Assembly (NCBI GenBank): GCA_907165065.1
Contig: OU015530.1
Span: 48,407,465-48,471,464 of the forward strand
DNA: 64,000 nt
Reading direction: 5' to 3'
Source of the DNA: Caprimulgus europaeus
Taxonomy: Eukaryota; Chordata; Aves; Caprimulgiformes; Caprimulgidae
Part shown: in pieces, positions 53,241-64,000 of the stretch
How positions within the stretch are numbered: the first letter of the stretch is position 1
Layout: each line of letters opens with the position of its first letter
Translations under genes and position numbers: made by a program
Notes under the pieces: model-generated
Database searches by the model: none
Seen by the model: only the letters and a program-made list of their open reading frames with translations
Told to the model about the DNA's origin: nothing

Positions 53241-55577
53241 TTAAAAGGAGCATGTTTCTATGCTTGAGATTTTTATGAAAGAATCTAAAATTATTTCACT
53301 CGTGGTTGGAAGTTTGAAAAAAGAACCAGTTACTGGTGACTGGCAGAGCACAGTAACTTGTGACTGGAATTGAGGCAACAGGAGCGTGGCTTAGGTTGTT
53401 GGGAGAGTTGCTTATTAGAACTTGTAGGTGTATGAAAGCTTTACAGAGCATATGGAAATACATTTAAGTAAGCAATAGGTGTTCACAATTCTTGAACGTT
53501 GGTGATGGAGTTTGTGATTGAGAGGGTTGAATTGGAAGAAGTAGTAGGAAGTAACTTATTAAATGGACTTAATAAAAGTAAGCGCTATAATTTCAACAGA
53601 AAAATGTGAATATTGTCATGGAGGACACTTGTGTTCCCCTCATAAATTATGACTTTAAAAAAAATGTTAAAAATCATGTATGTCATGTAACAAAGCACAG
53701 CATACTAAAATGGTAGACCAGATTATTGAGCTCGATGATCTCCCCAGTGATGCATTTTTAAAGACATTATGGTCACTCAGCATAGTCATTATGGTAATTC
53801 AAGTCCCTGTTCACAACTACTTACAGCTCCTCAATATTCTTCCACAACCATTAGCGGTCTTCTAATTGTTTGAAAAGGAGTATTCCTGCTTCAGTTTCCC
53901 CAGTGGTAGTTGAGGAATCTGGGCTTTTCTGCAGTTGCATCCAGCTGTCAAATACGTGGAAATTTGCATGCTCACGAAGGGATTTTTTTTTGCCCAGAAG
54001 AGGTTCTATTTTTACCAAAACTGTGGGAAGAGATTTGGACATTTTGGCATTCTAATACTATAGTACAACTGCTCTAAATACCTATTTGTAAAATCAACAT
54101 AATGTCTTTAACCCACATTAGGGTAAAATAAAATGCTTTTAAATACTACTGAAACACTTCTATTATTGACTAGCATAACTAATGTCAAACAAAATCAAAA
54201 GGGAGGAAGTTGCAATATATCAGGTAAAAGCTGTTATTTTTTTTTTTTCCCCTGCATATGAAAATAGGAGTTTTTGTTCTGAATTGAAATTTGTGAAGAG
54301 CTCTACAGTCAGAATGTGGTACATAAAATTACTGGAAGCAAAATTATGGATGATGGATTTAGAAATCTGTTGCTTTTGAGAACATTTGCATTCTCGTCCA
54401 AGAAGATTAACCCATTTGGACATTTTTGGTTAAACTTAGTAATGGTTGAAGTAGTGGGGTTTAAAAAAAAGTTAAAAATACAAGGTCACAAGCAGGAGAG
54501 TTATTTTCATAGGCTGCTTCCTAGAGAAGTGGCAAAATAAGAAATTTCCCTATTTATCTTTTATCATTTTAGTTAGATATTATAGGTTTTTCCTTTTGGA
54601 AAGCCTGGCTATATTTTTCTGCCCAGAGGAGGAAGTATGCTTATAGACTGGTTCAGTGAATGTATTTTTGATTTTGTTTCATATTTCTATTTTATGTTCC
54701 TCCTTCAGGATTCCTCCTCCTCCTCGTCCCAGTTTATTTTTTCAAGACATTTTCAGGGCTGGGAAAAAATCAAGACACAAATTTGTGCAGTACCCAGCAC
54801 AGCGCTGCACACTCTTTATGGAAATGTCTGATTTGCTCTGAACTATAAATTCTAAATAATGATAAGTGGAATTACTGCTGTAATTATCTTTCTTTAGGGA
54901 ACATTTCTAACTTGAAATACAAAGTCTGTTTATTAAATGACATTTATCAGGAATGTTTCCTTAGGCATACTTTTCAGAATTGTATTTTATTTTTATCTTG
55001 AGCAAGATCTGACTCTGCACAGTTTGTGTTAGAGACAGGGAGAATAACTAGAACAGGCAAATGCCTCATAGGCAACAGGAAAGTGAGTGGAGAGATGAAA
55101 GATGAGCTTCCAGCAGCTGCAAAAAGGATATACACTTCAAGGGTGCCCTATAAGCCTTATAAAGCAATAAAGGAAAGAAAACAACATTATGAAGGGTCCT
55201 AACAGCCATAAAATTCCAAAAATGGCAAGGATTGCTTTCATTATATAAAGTGTTCGTTAAAGCTTTAAATAATGAAATAAACTCTTGACACTGAGAATGG
55301 AAACCTTCACTGTTCAACCAGCCTCTGTTTACTTTACCATAATCCAGGCCATAAAAGTCGTGCTGCACAAACACTCTGTTCTGGGGGAGCTCCGGGATGC
55401 CCGAGGACCACACAGTTCTCCGGCTTCCAAGGAGCGGGGTCTCCAGCAGCAGGGCTGGCTCCTGGCCCCCTGCCACACCCTGGCCCTCGCCTCGCCCGAC
55501 GGTAGAAAGTCTGAGTCAGAAAATCCCCAGGATTGTTTTCATTGGCTTTGATTAGGTGTTTTGGGGTTCTTTTTTGG

Positions 55578-55620
55578 TTGAGGTTTTTTGATTGAGGATT
55601 TTTTGTTGAGGTTTTTTTTT
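55578..55620. repeat. 14-bp T-rich tandem repeat, three copies
   Basis: ttgagg followed by a T run starts at 55578, 55592 and 55606, an exact 14-bp period. It lies just right of the GC-rich patch at 55380-55505. Confidence 0.82.
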
Positions 55621-56337
55621 CTTCTTTCTTTGGAAGCCCAGAGGTATTTGGGGTATTGGGAAAATGTGCTGAAGACTTTGGGACCAGAAAGTAAATGGGG
55701 AGACTCATTAAGGGATTCAAGGTGGAGATACTAAAAAATGTCTTCTATGTAAAATGATTTACTACTCACCAACTTTTTTTAAAATGTAGAATTTGAATTA
55801 AAACTAAGAATTTAGCAGATTATACAACAGATACTTAATTTGTCTATCAAAAGAATGGGAAGAAAGTATTTATCTTGACCAGGAGTAATTTTTAAATTGA
55901 AAAGACCTTGTACCTGTTATTTTAGCAGAGCTAATATAGCTTATCTGTTAATAGTATAATCTGTTTAAATATTTTTTCCTGAATTAGAAGCCACTTTAGA
56001 AAACATTATAAGCTGTAAAGTACACATGCAGCACTCTCACTCTTCCTTATCTGTCATTGAAATTCAGCCATTTTCTGCTTTGCTTGCAACATACAGGAAC
56101 AAAATGTATCCTTAGGGAAAAAAAAAGAATTCAGTTATGTGTGGGAAAATTATCACTGAAACTTTAAGCTACAGCATACTCCCCTTAAAGGCACTTGAGC
56201 AGTACTGTAATTTATGACACTGTTTGCAGTGAAAGTGTGGGATCCCATTAATTTTTCTGCCCAGTGCCACAATTCACCATTTGTTTCTTTTTCATAGTTC
56301 TGAGCAGTTTTCTAAGGTGCTGATGAGGTTAAACATC

Positions 56338-56357
56338 TTTTTTTTTTTTTTTTTTTT
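56338..56357. repeat. T20 homopolymer
   Basis: Twenty consecutive T followed by aaagac. It could be the A-tail of something inserted on the minus strand, but no source sequence was recognised to its right. Confidence 0.9.
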
Positions 56358-58455
56358 AAAGACATTGGAATAAAAAAGGACTCCTGATACATATTTTTGT
56401 GTTCATGGACATGTTAAATGAGATATATTTGTGCAGTGTTGATATCTCTCTACTTGCACCATCCAAAATGAAATCCTTTGTCTCTTGGCATATTTTTGGG
56501 AGACCAGACAGGGAGACTGTCTGCATCATGAGTGGGAGAAGTAAATGAGTCACGGTTCTCTTTATGAGGAGCTTTGTTTCATTCAAATCCCTCTTGCCAA
56601 GATGCTGACACTGAATTTGAGTCATCAGCAATAAACAAGTCGTACAGAAAATTGAATCTTTAGAGGGCAGAAAATCATGGGCAAAGGAAAGGCACTGGCC
56701 GGTGAGCTCTCTGTTAGTCTGTGCTGGAGAGGAGTTATTGATTGTGTTATTTCCCATGGCGGATTTTTCCATAAGTGCCTTAAACTAATTCAAAGTCCCA
56801 GTCTGAAATTTCATTTTGAAACATGCATGTGTAGTGAAAACCGGCAGCATCAGTCAGGCTTCGAGATCACTGAACATGAAATTGAGTTTTCACTGCACTA
56901 AACAAAGTGATTGTAGTCCTTGGTTTTGTCATTAACTTTTCACCTGTACTGTATCCTAAAAGACTGAGATCAGTAAGAAGTACTGGCATCTTCCAGAAAC
57001 AAAATGACATTTATCTTGTGTTGAGTTTGGTTTAGGGTTTTTTTTCATGTATATTGCTATTATCTTTTGCTTGAGTAAATTTACTGCATATGTCATGGTA
57101 GCAGTCCATCAGTACTGGACATGTTTGCATTCAGGAGGTGATAACAGATGAGCTAATATATATTTCAACTGCAAGGGAAACTTTTATACTATACTGACTT
57201 TAAGTGCTTTACTTTCATGAATGTAGCACAGCACCTTATTTGTCTATGGTACCAGCATTTCTAAACACTCAACTTTTAAAGTGTAAATGCTTTAAAGAAG
57301 GGTGATAATGCACAAATAATTTTCATATGGAAGTATTTTCACATTTAATAACCTTCTCCTCAACAAAACACTAATAATTCAATATTTTGCTGATTACCAA
57401 AAATGTGTCTTTTTATTATTTTCATTTTAAGGTGTAATTCCATGATCAGTTTAGGACATGACATATAGATGGATGGAGCTGACTCATGGAGAGGCCAGGA
57501 AAGGGGACAGGATAATGGGAATGGCCTCAACGTTTATGGGCATTTCTTACTCCTCAAAATATCTTGTACAGTGTGGAGTATCCCACAGGGCTCTCTGTCA
57601 CCTGGAGCTCCTTCCTCCCCTGTGATGAGCATGTGTGCTGTGGTTATGTTGCTCTGACCTCCCTCAGCTTTGGCACATCATCTTTGAAAAGGGGCAGAAA
57701 TCCAACACTGCTGAGGGAAAGAAAAAAATACAGTAAATTTTCAAAGAAAATTGAGGGCATAATGCAAACAGTGGCAGTTGTGGTGAGCACAGTCGAATGA
57801 ACTTACACTGCAGCGTGGCTTCGCTAAATATAGCTACAGAATACTTGTTGTTCATGAGTGCCGGTGTAGGAGAGCATTGCCAACTGCAGCTCTGGAAGTT
57901 GCAGAAACAGGGGCACAAGTCACAAAAAGAGATGGGAATGGGATTATGGAGTGCCAGGGCCCTGGTCCTCTACACACACAGCCGGCAGCCTTCTTCCGTG
58001 GAGGGCTGGATGGTCTTTCGTTTGTGCTGTCCCTTCCCTTGCAAAAGTGACATGTTTCCTTCTTGTCCCTGAAGAGACTCCGGCAGATTAGAAGTAAGTT
58101 AACTAGTTTTGTGGAAAGAGGATCAGTGTGCTGCGTGCCTGTTGTTCAGCAGTCCTTGACAGTCAATTTTAAATACAGCTGGGGAAAAAATCAGGGTAAA
58201 ATTTGGTACCTTTTCACGGTCAGTTACGATTGGTGAGTTCAGATCTCTCAGGCTGGAGCCTTGCTCTCCCCTGCTGACCCCTGGCTGTCACACCCTCCAG
58301 GGTACACATATGTGGCCCTCCCGTGGTGGAAACCTGTCCCATCACCAGTGGAGGTGAGGAGGAAAAGAGCAGCATGTCCAAAGGAAAGAAACCTGGAGAA
58401 TGCTGATGGAAATAGGAGGCTGAACACCTCGAGTGCAGTGAAGTGAATGCAGCCT

Positions 58456-58479
58456 GGGAGGAAGGGAGGGAGGAGGGGG
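58456..58479 (+). repeat. Purine-rich G-quadruplex-like motif
   Basis: Four G-runs (three, three, three and five G) are separated by loops of five, one and four purines. The surrounding 58440-58620 is a G-rich, C-poor patch on the plus strand. Confidence 0.7.
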
Positions 58480-60559
58480 AGCAGTGCCTGGGGAGCAGCT
58501 GTGGGATGAAGCTGGGAAGTAGCAGCGCAGGTCACAGTGCTCGGGAGCAGAGCCAGGGCCAGGGGATGGGGCAAGAGCCAGGGAAGGAGACAGGCAGACA
58601 GAGCAGAGGGCTGCAGGGAGATGCTAAACGGAGATGCTGCCTTTCAGTTGCTTGACGTTATGTGATGGGGTCTTGTTCCAAGGAGACCCATCCCCAGATC
58701 TCCCTGCAGCCATGTGCTCCTTCTGCTGCTGCATGTCTTTAGCACTGGAGCCTGTCCATTGTCCCTCCACCCATGGCCTGGGCTTTTCCCTTTAACCCAC
58801 TGCCAACCTTGTCCCCTGCTCGTACCGGCCTCGCAGAGCTGTTCTGTGCAGCAGTGCAACATGGCTCACACCAAAGTAGGCAAAGGTGTCATGAGAAGAA
58901 AGCTACAGAGCGATGCAATGAGGAGGTCTGAGTTTGCCGGGAATTTGAAGAGTTTGTTCATGTAGTAAGGAGAAAAACCAACATCTACCATCTGCTCAAG
59001 AGACATTGTGGTGTGAGGCCCTTTTCCCTTCTGCCTTTGGAGATGGACTTCGAATGCATAGGGCAAAATCCCAAGAGTCTGCTGATACTCTCCAAAAGCT
59101 GAGCCTAAATTCAGTATTGTGTTGTGCAAGACCATGAGTTAGATGGACCTAACTGAAAGGGGAGTTTGTTCCTCATATATAAGGTACTCATAAGAATATT
59201 GCATTAATTTGCAAAGGAATAAAGGACATAGACCAAAGGGCTTAATATTGTGTTTAAAAAACTGAATGAATGGTAATTTTTGATAACAGCAGCTTTGAAG
59301 CACACATAACTTCTGGTGAGCTATGTTTAGTATATACTAGGAGCTTACCCAATGAGTTCAACATATTTTTGAAATGCAATAGTTTTGCATATATTGTAAT
59401 ATTATTTCAATGGTTAATCAGTTAATCAGTTTATATTCTGAAGTCAGTCTACCTGAAAAAATACAAATTAATACAAATATCATTAATCCTGATAAATGAA
59501 GCATAGTACTTCCCCAGACGACATGGTACAGTTGACTTCCTTCCACCTCAGAATGGTAATAGTGATACTACAATGAAGATTTTGGTGATTTTATATTTTG
59601 CTTTTACATGTTTTTTAGATTTGACTACCAGGGCAATTATGGACATGATTACAGAAAGATCAGTGATAATTCTAAATTAATTTGCTGTTTGCTCCTGGAA
59701 GTTGAAATGTTTTCATATTAAGTTGTCTAAGTAAATTAAATTTATTGGTGATTTTTTGGTGGAGAGAGTGGTCTGGAGAAGGAGTCACCGTTGTTTCTTC
59801 TCAGAAGAATTCCTTTGCATAGTGAACTTCAAATGGGTTAGTCTGGATAACAATTTGAATTAAAACTTATTATTGACAAGAGATAACACTTGATGTCTAT
59901 CTTTCCCACTTTGGTGTCGAAGAAATTGCTTGTTCTCTGCATTTCTTTCCATTAAGGGCAATATAAGTTTAGAACTAGTGGAAGAAACTTAAATTGCAGG
60001 AATGAGTGCAGATTGCATGAGCAATGTCTAGAATGTATAGGTTGAGATATCAGTTAGCATGTGGATGTACTACCAGTGTGTGGAAGAGTTACTTATATTT
60101 GAGCACCTGCTGTTAATAGTTTCATATTTAAAATAGCATTGCCAACTTGCACATGCCACAGTGGAGCTGTGGTTCTGCATAGGACATCTCTGCTCTCCTT
60201 CAAGAGCAACAGTAAAATAAGAAAACCAAATTTTTACTCAAATTAAGATGTGTCTAGAATGCATAAGAATTCAGTATTCAGAAGGACAGGAATGTAATGG
60301 TAATTTGTTTAGCAAAACTTTAAAAGAAAAATCAATTCATAATTTATAATTTTCAAATGGAAATAAACACATTTTTTCATTAAAACATTCTAAAGAAGTG
60401 GTATGTATAGTTACTGTCTGGTTTGTGAGGAGCAGCTGATTACAATGGAGAGGGAGCTTGTTTCACTAGTTTGAACACGTGCCAGAAGTATTCAACATGG
60501 GAAGAAATGTGCTTGAAGAGTCAGTGGGTTTGAACTTTAAAAGCTCAGGTCCACTTGCC

Positions 60560-60719
60560 AAGTCTGCCACTTCTTCCCTGGGTAAATATGGGATGGTTAT
60601 CATTTGAAGTGCTTCACTCTCACTTTCCTCATTTAAAAACACAGATATTTTAGCTGACTTCTTTTGTAGAGCAGTTTGAGATATGGTAGTGGAGAGGATA
60701 GGTGTTATTTTAAGCACTG
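60560..60719 (+). mobile_element. MIR-like SINE fragment (3' half)
   Basis: The run cactttcctcatttaaaaac (60621 onward), then gctgacttcttttgtagagc and agtttgagatatggtagtgg, follows the amniote MIR order (tttccccatctgtaaaat, then ctgacctcctttgtaaagcgctttgagat). The match from about 60621 to 60705 is good for such an old repeat. The left part (60560-60620) is less certain. Confidence 0.65.
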
Positions 60720-62171
60720 TTTTTTAACCAGGGGCGAGAGGTTGGCTCAGGACACTGGCAGAGAGACTTGGAGAATTTTGCCTTCTTATTGCTTATTGGA
60801 ACCATCCCCAAGAGAAGGTCTTTCATCAGGGAACGACATTTGAGGGTGTTCTCATGTAGTTACTGATTTCAGACGAGCCCACAGGAAGCTCTGTCTATAC
60901 CTTGGTGCCAATTTAGCATCCACTTACCAGCAGGGCTGGCATTGAAATGAGTAAGCATTCCTCTTGGCAAGTGGTCTCCTTAGGTGAAGGCTGAACAAGG
61001 GATGGAAGAATATGAACAGACACACGTTTCTGTATCTAGCTGGATGTTACTTCCAAAGCTCCACTGCTTTTTGTGGTTTTTGCCCTCCTAAGCCTTCATC
61101 CTTTTACAGACACACCAGTCTGGCATTGCGACTGAAGTTTACCTGCGCGATGAGTTTCAGACCAGCAGATATGCGTATTGAAAGGGCAGAGAATACGGTG
61201 TTATTTCAAAAATCTTCTAATTGTAAGCATCCAAAGCATCTTTTTAGCATCTGAAGTAGCTTGTATTGAATTTAATGCATACGTGTATGTGTGTTGATCT
61301 GTGCTCACACATTTGGAAAGAAGCATCTGGATATTTGAATTTGAACAAGTATTTTAACCATTAAAAATAAATGTAACTTTCCAGAGCCAGGATTGTATCA
61401 CAACTTCAGTGGCAAACCTCTCTTGAATTCTAAGAAGACTAAAAGTGTATGTTTTGTTGTACCTATCTAATTATCCATCATGTTCTTTTAGGAGACTTTT
61501 ACAGAACAATATTTTTTTATCTTTACATTAAAAAAAAGTTACCTGAGGAAACTGTGGGTGCAGTGAAGGGTCATATTAATTGAATTGAAGAAATTCAACA
61601 TTTGTCTCCAAAATTTTTTTTGAGATTTAATTGGAAAGTCAGACAAAGAGGCTTTATGCTGCTATTTTTTAGTTGATCTGTGGTAGATTTGTTTCGGTTT
61701 GTTTTGGTTCCTCTCAGTACTGCTTAGAAATTGACTAAAACATTATATTGCAGAAATGATCTAGCAGCAGTTTCAAGTCTTTTGTGCTTTACATGCTTGA
61801 TTAGAAAAATCCCGTTAATGATAGAAAATGCTAATCAGTGATGTGCTTTGCCAGCCACCACAGACCCGCGCTCTGTGTAATCCATTGTTTATTAACCTAA
61901 TGAAGGTCATTGTAGCTTTTGAAAGCTTGTGTGACAGCATCTCAAAATGATTTCAGAACTCTGTGCCACTGGACTCTGGTGCTGGAATCAGTCAAGGCTG
62001 GGTATTTACTTGTCAGGTTGGCTCTGGCATAAATGAGTTTTTTTCTGGGTGGAATGATCATACTGTGCTTTTCATTTGTTCATTATAGTTGTGAAGACAG
62101 ACAAACAGTGGAGTGGTGGCTAAGCTGATGGTGCTGCCATTAAGCAGCTAGACACTGTCTTTATCCACATC

Positions 62172-62201
62172 TTATTGATTTTCCTTTTCTTTTCTTGGCA
62201 G
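62172..62201 (+). other. DIP2C: Splice acceptor and polypyrimidine tract of the DIP2C exon
   Basis: A run of pyrimidines (ttttccttttcttttctt, about 62179-62196) is followed by ggcag ending at 62201. The tract is strong and lies directly before the DIP2-like coding sequence. A branch-point adenosine probably lies in cttattgat just upstream, but this is a guess. Confidence 0.88.
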
Positions 62202-62273
62202 GTGACATCACACAGAAGGGATATGAAAAGAAGAGATCAAAATTAATTGGGGCCTACCTGCCACAGCCTCCCG
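62202..62273 (+). CDS. DIP2C: DIP2C internal coding exon (probably exon 2), 72 bp
   Basis: This exon encodes part of the N-terminal region of a disco-interacting protein 2 homologue, a large protein with an N-terminal DMAP1-binding domain and two AMP-binding (acyl-CoA synthetase-like) domains. Seen: 72 bp between AG (62200-62201) and GT (62274-62275). The first two bases finish a split codon, 23 full codons follow, and one base is left over, so both flanking introns are phase 1. The peptide starts DITQKGYEKK and includes KRSKLIGAYLPQ. Known: DITQKGYEKKR is shared by all three vertebrate DIP2 paralogues. As I recall them, the stretch after KRSKL fits DIP2C (IGAYLPQPP) better than DIP2A or DIP2B. 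Inferred: it lies within the DMAP1-binding domain. The reading frame meets stops in both flanking sequences, as expected for an internal exon. Family assignment is very likely; the paralogue call is a little less sure. Confidence 0.9.
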
Positions 62274-62282
62274 GTACGTGTA
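62274..62282 (+). other. DIP2C: Splice donor of the DIP2C exon
   Basis: The exon ends CCCG and is followed by gtacgtgta. The GT at the boundary is preceded by G, and position +5 is G, as in a good U2-type donor; +3 and +4 (ACG context) are slightly off consensus. Reading through in the coding frame reaches a TGA about 30 bases downstream. Confidence 0.85.
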
Positions 62283-64000
62283 TCTGTGCTTGCGATATAT
62301 GAAGTTGTCAAGCGTACTGATAGTTGCCACAGTAAAAATCTGCATCTCTGAAGAAATTTGTGTGGCAGAAACAATGCTATTGTTATGCAGAAAAAGCTTA
62401 TTCCATCCATTTTATGTATATTTTTATATATATGTCCGCTTTGATGTGTGTGTACATTTTTTACATACGTTGCTGTGGGTTTGGCAGTCATGTCTGGAAA
62501 ATAAAATCAGCCTAGGCTCGTTAGAGAGATGTTGTTTGTTAGAAGTAATACAGAAATACCGAGGAAAACGTGATGTTGTAATTCATTAAGAGCTCAGCCA
62601 AGTAAAGCTTTCTGAACAGAGGTATACACAAGAGTGGAAGAGAACTTAGAGCTTTGTACCTTCCTCCATTTCTGGGTTTCCTGCCCAAATCTCCCTTTTG
62701 AAGACAGTAGAGAGACCAGCAACTTCCCTGCAGCTCAGCTTGTCCTGTAACACGTGGACAAATGATCTTTTATACTTGGTCTCAGTGTTTAGGGATGTGT
62801 TGCATGTACTTGCCCAGCTGGTGTAAAAATACCTTCAACTAAATTTAATAATGTTTTGCTTCACTAAAATTATTTCATATATATGTGTATATATATAAGA
62901 ACTCTTCAGAGTTCTCTCACTTTTCTGAGGCACTGGATTGTGAAGTTAAATATATAGTTGCAGGCATTGGTGTCGGCCTCCATTTTTTGTTGGCCTCTGA
63001 GGAGCGTGTCCCACACACTTGGGGCATCTCACTTACCTTATGGAGGCTCCACCTGGGCTTGGCTGCCTTCTGAGCCCTGTTTTTGCTGCTGGCCTGGGAA
63101 CTAGTTTCCTGTTTCTTTTGCAATATCTTGTCTTTATGGTGGAGTTGGTGGTTTTCTATTTAAACTGCTTATGTGTGGAGGCCCTGCCTTATTCTCTTTT
63201 CTTCAGGTGTATGTGTATGAGGTAGGTCCATAGCAGAATGGTATTTTTGTGCCCTTGGATTTCACTTGATCTGCTCCACTGGTGAGAACTCCACAAAACA
63301 GATCAGTGTTACAGACACTTCCATTTTCCAAAGTGATTTGAGGGTGTCTGTGACACTTCCTAACCATTAGAGAATGAAACAAATCAGATCAGCAGAATTA
63401 GAATACCAGAGGTGCAGTTATTAAATTTCTGGGTATTTATTGGTCTGACCAGACAATGAGACATACTGTAGTCTTCACAGTATATCCTCATGAGACCTCC
63501 TTAGGTTTACTGAGTTAGGGAGAGACTGTTGCCTCACAGTAATCCTCAACACAGCGGTGTGGTTGGTGCCATTATTTGTTTATACAGTTACTTGTGCTTT
63601 TTTTTCCCTTCACACAAGAAAATACAGCTCTTTCTCCAGAAAGCTCATAGTCTTCTGGTCAAGCTGTATCTGTGGCTGAAACTGCTGTGGATTCATCATG
63701 CATGTAATGATGAAAGAGAGAAGGCAGAGAACCCTCCAAGGTTTATTTTTCAACGTCTATGTTGTGATGTTAAAGTTTTCCAGGGTAAGGAGACGCAGAG
63801 AGATCTCTGTAAGCCAGTCCTGTAGTGGGATCCATTCCATAATTTGAAAAGGTCCTAATTGAGGATGTAGCTGTTTTAGGGCTGTTTTAAAGATGGAGAG
63901 AAACAGAGTGAATGTTTTCTGCTATACTGTGTCCCAGAAGATCCTGCACTGGGAACATGGGATATGGATGAGTGAAGGAAGATTATAATAGGATGAACAG
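62283..64000 (+). other. DIP2C: 5' part of the following DIP2C intron; nothing else recognised
   Basis: This AT-rich sequence after the donor contains a short TA/TG-rich tract near 62876 and no convincing exon. The frames of 60-103 codons here carry no recognisable domain and are taken as chance. Confidence 0.7.
62874..62898. repeat. TA/TG-rich dinucleotide tract
   Basis: tcatatatatgtgtatatat-ata: a short alternating purine-pyrimidine run in the intron after the DIP2C exon. Confidence 0.8.

Larger units (their letters stand above)
52016..60559. other. Intronic sequence without recognised genes
   Basis: Apart from the possible LINE tail at 53175, this contains a GC-rich patch (55380-55505) followed by a 14-bp tandem repeat (55578-55620), a T20 run (56338-56357) and a purine-rich G-quadruplex-like motif (58456-58479). 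The frames of up to 138 codons show no recognisable domain. Confidence 0.55.
1..62201 (+). other. DIP2C: 3' part of a very long DIP2C intron (probably intron 1)
   Basis: No other DIP2-like coding sequence was found to the left of the exon at 62202, so the rest of the window is read as intron. Vertebrate DIP2C is known for a very long first intron. The 5' end of the intron and exon 1 lie outside the window. The intron is AT-rich, with scattered CR1 LINEs, older repeats and simple repeats listed separately. Whether unannotated non-coding transcripts or regulatory elements lie within it cannot be told from sequence alone. Confidence 0.75.

Noticed and set aside
53725-53755. gagctcgatgatctcc resembling a CR1 3' tail
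   Set aside because: The match is about 15 bp with no following ttccaacc segment or terminal unit.
54316-54540. Frame ending in SYFHRLLPREVAK, like the CR1 NRLPREVV box
   Set aside because: Only about ten residues match and neighbouring sequence does not continue the CR1 ORF; too short to call.
58866-59135. 89-codon minus-strand frame that reads somewhat like a protein
   Set aside because: No known family, no supporting splice sites found, and codon pattern is not clearly coding.
62243-62589. Frames of 82 and 103 codons overlapping the DIP2C exon region
   Set aside because: The minus-strand frame is the antisense shadow of the exon and adjoining intron; the plus-strand frame begins beyond the splice donor and is in intron.
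1-64000. CRISPR arrays, tRNA or rRNA genes, operons, complete endogenous retroviruses
   Set aside because: No regularly spaced repeats, no cloverleaf with A and B boxes, no ribosomal sequence and no paired LTRs or gag/pol/env-like frames were seen by eye.

Overview
The window looks like nuclear DNA from a bird. It is AT-rich and almost free of long reading frames. It carries fragments of CR1 LINEs, including the characteristic avian CR1 3' end (the GGTTGGAAGGGACC and TCATAGAATC-type tail), plus a few much older LINE and MIR-type SINE remnants. I see no bacterial, plasmid, phage or CRISPR features.

The only protein-coding sequence I can name is one 72-bp exon at 62202-62273 on the + strand. 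It has a clear acceptor and donor and encodes a peptide matching the N-terminal region of the DIP2 (disco-interacting protein 2) family, best fitting DIP2C. It is most likely coding exon 2. The ~62 kb to its left is then the 3' part of the very long first intron, and the ~1.7 kb to its right is the start of the next intron.

Layout: 1-9 kb is intron with one CR1 tail (386-650, minus). At 9.0-9.66 kb lies an old CR1 reverse-transcriptase fragment (minus). From 9.7 to 41 kb the intron is mostly unremarkable, with a short CR1 tail at 16.3 kb (plus), simple repeats and small GC-rich patches. At 41.2-42.3 kb an ancient LINE (minus) sits beside a MIR-like SINE (plus). The longest CR1 copy is at 47.5-48.35 kb (minus). 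At 49.83-50.02 kb there is an unidentified exon-like reading frame on the minus strand. Old LINE scraps lie at 51.8-53.2 kb, another MIR-like SINE at 60.6 kb, and the DIP2C exon at 62.2 kb.

I did not find a previously undescribed biological system. The items most worth checking are the minus-strand exon-like frame near 49.9 kb, the legible ancient repeats at 41-42 kb and 60.6 kb as possible conserved elements, and the frame-preserving DIP2C exon. All repeat and gene names come from recognising sequence by eye, without a database search.
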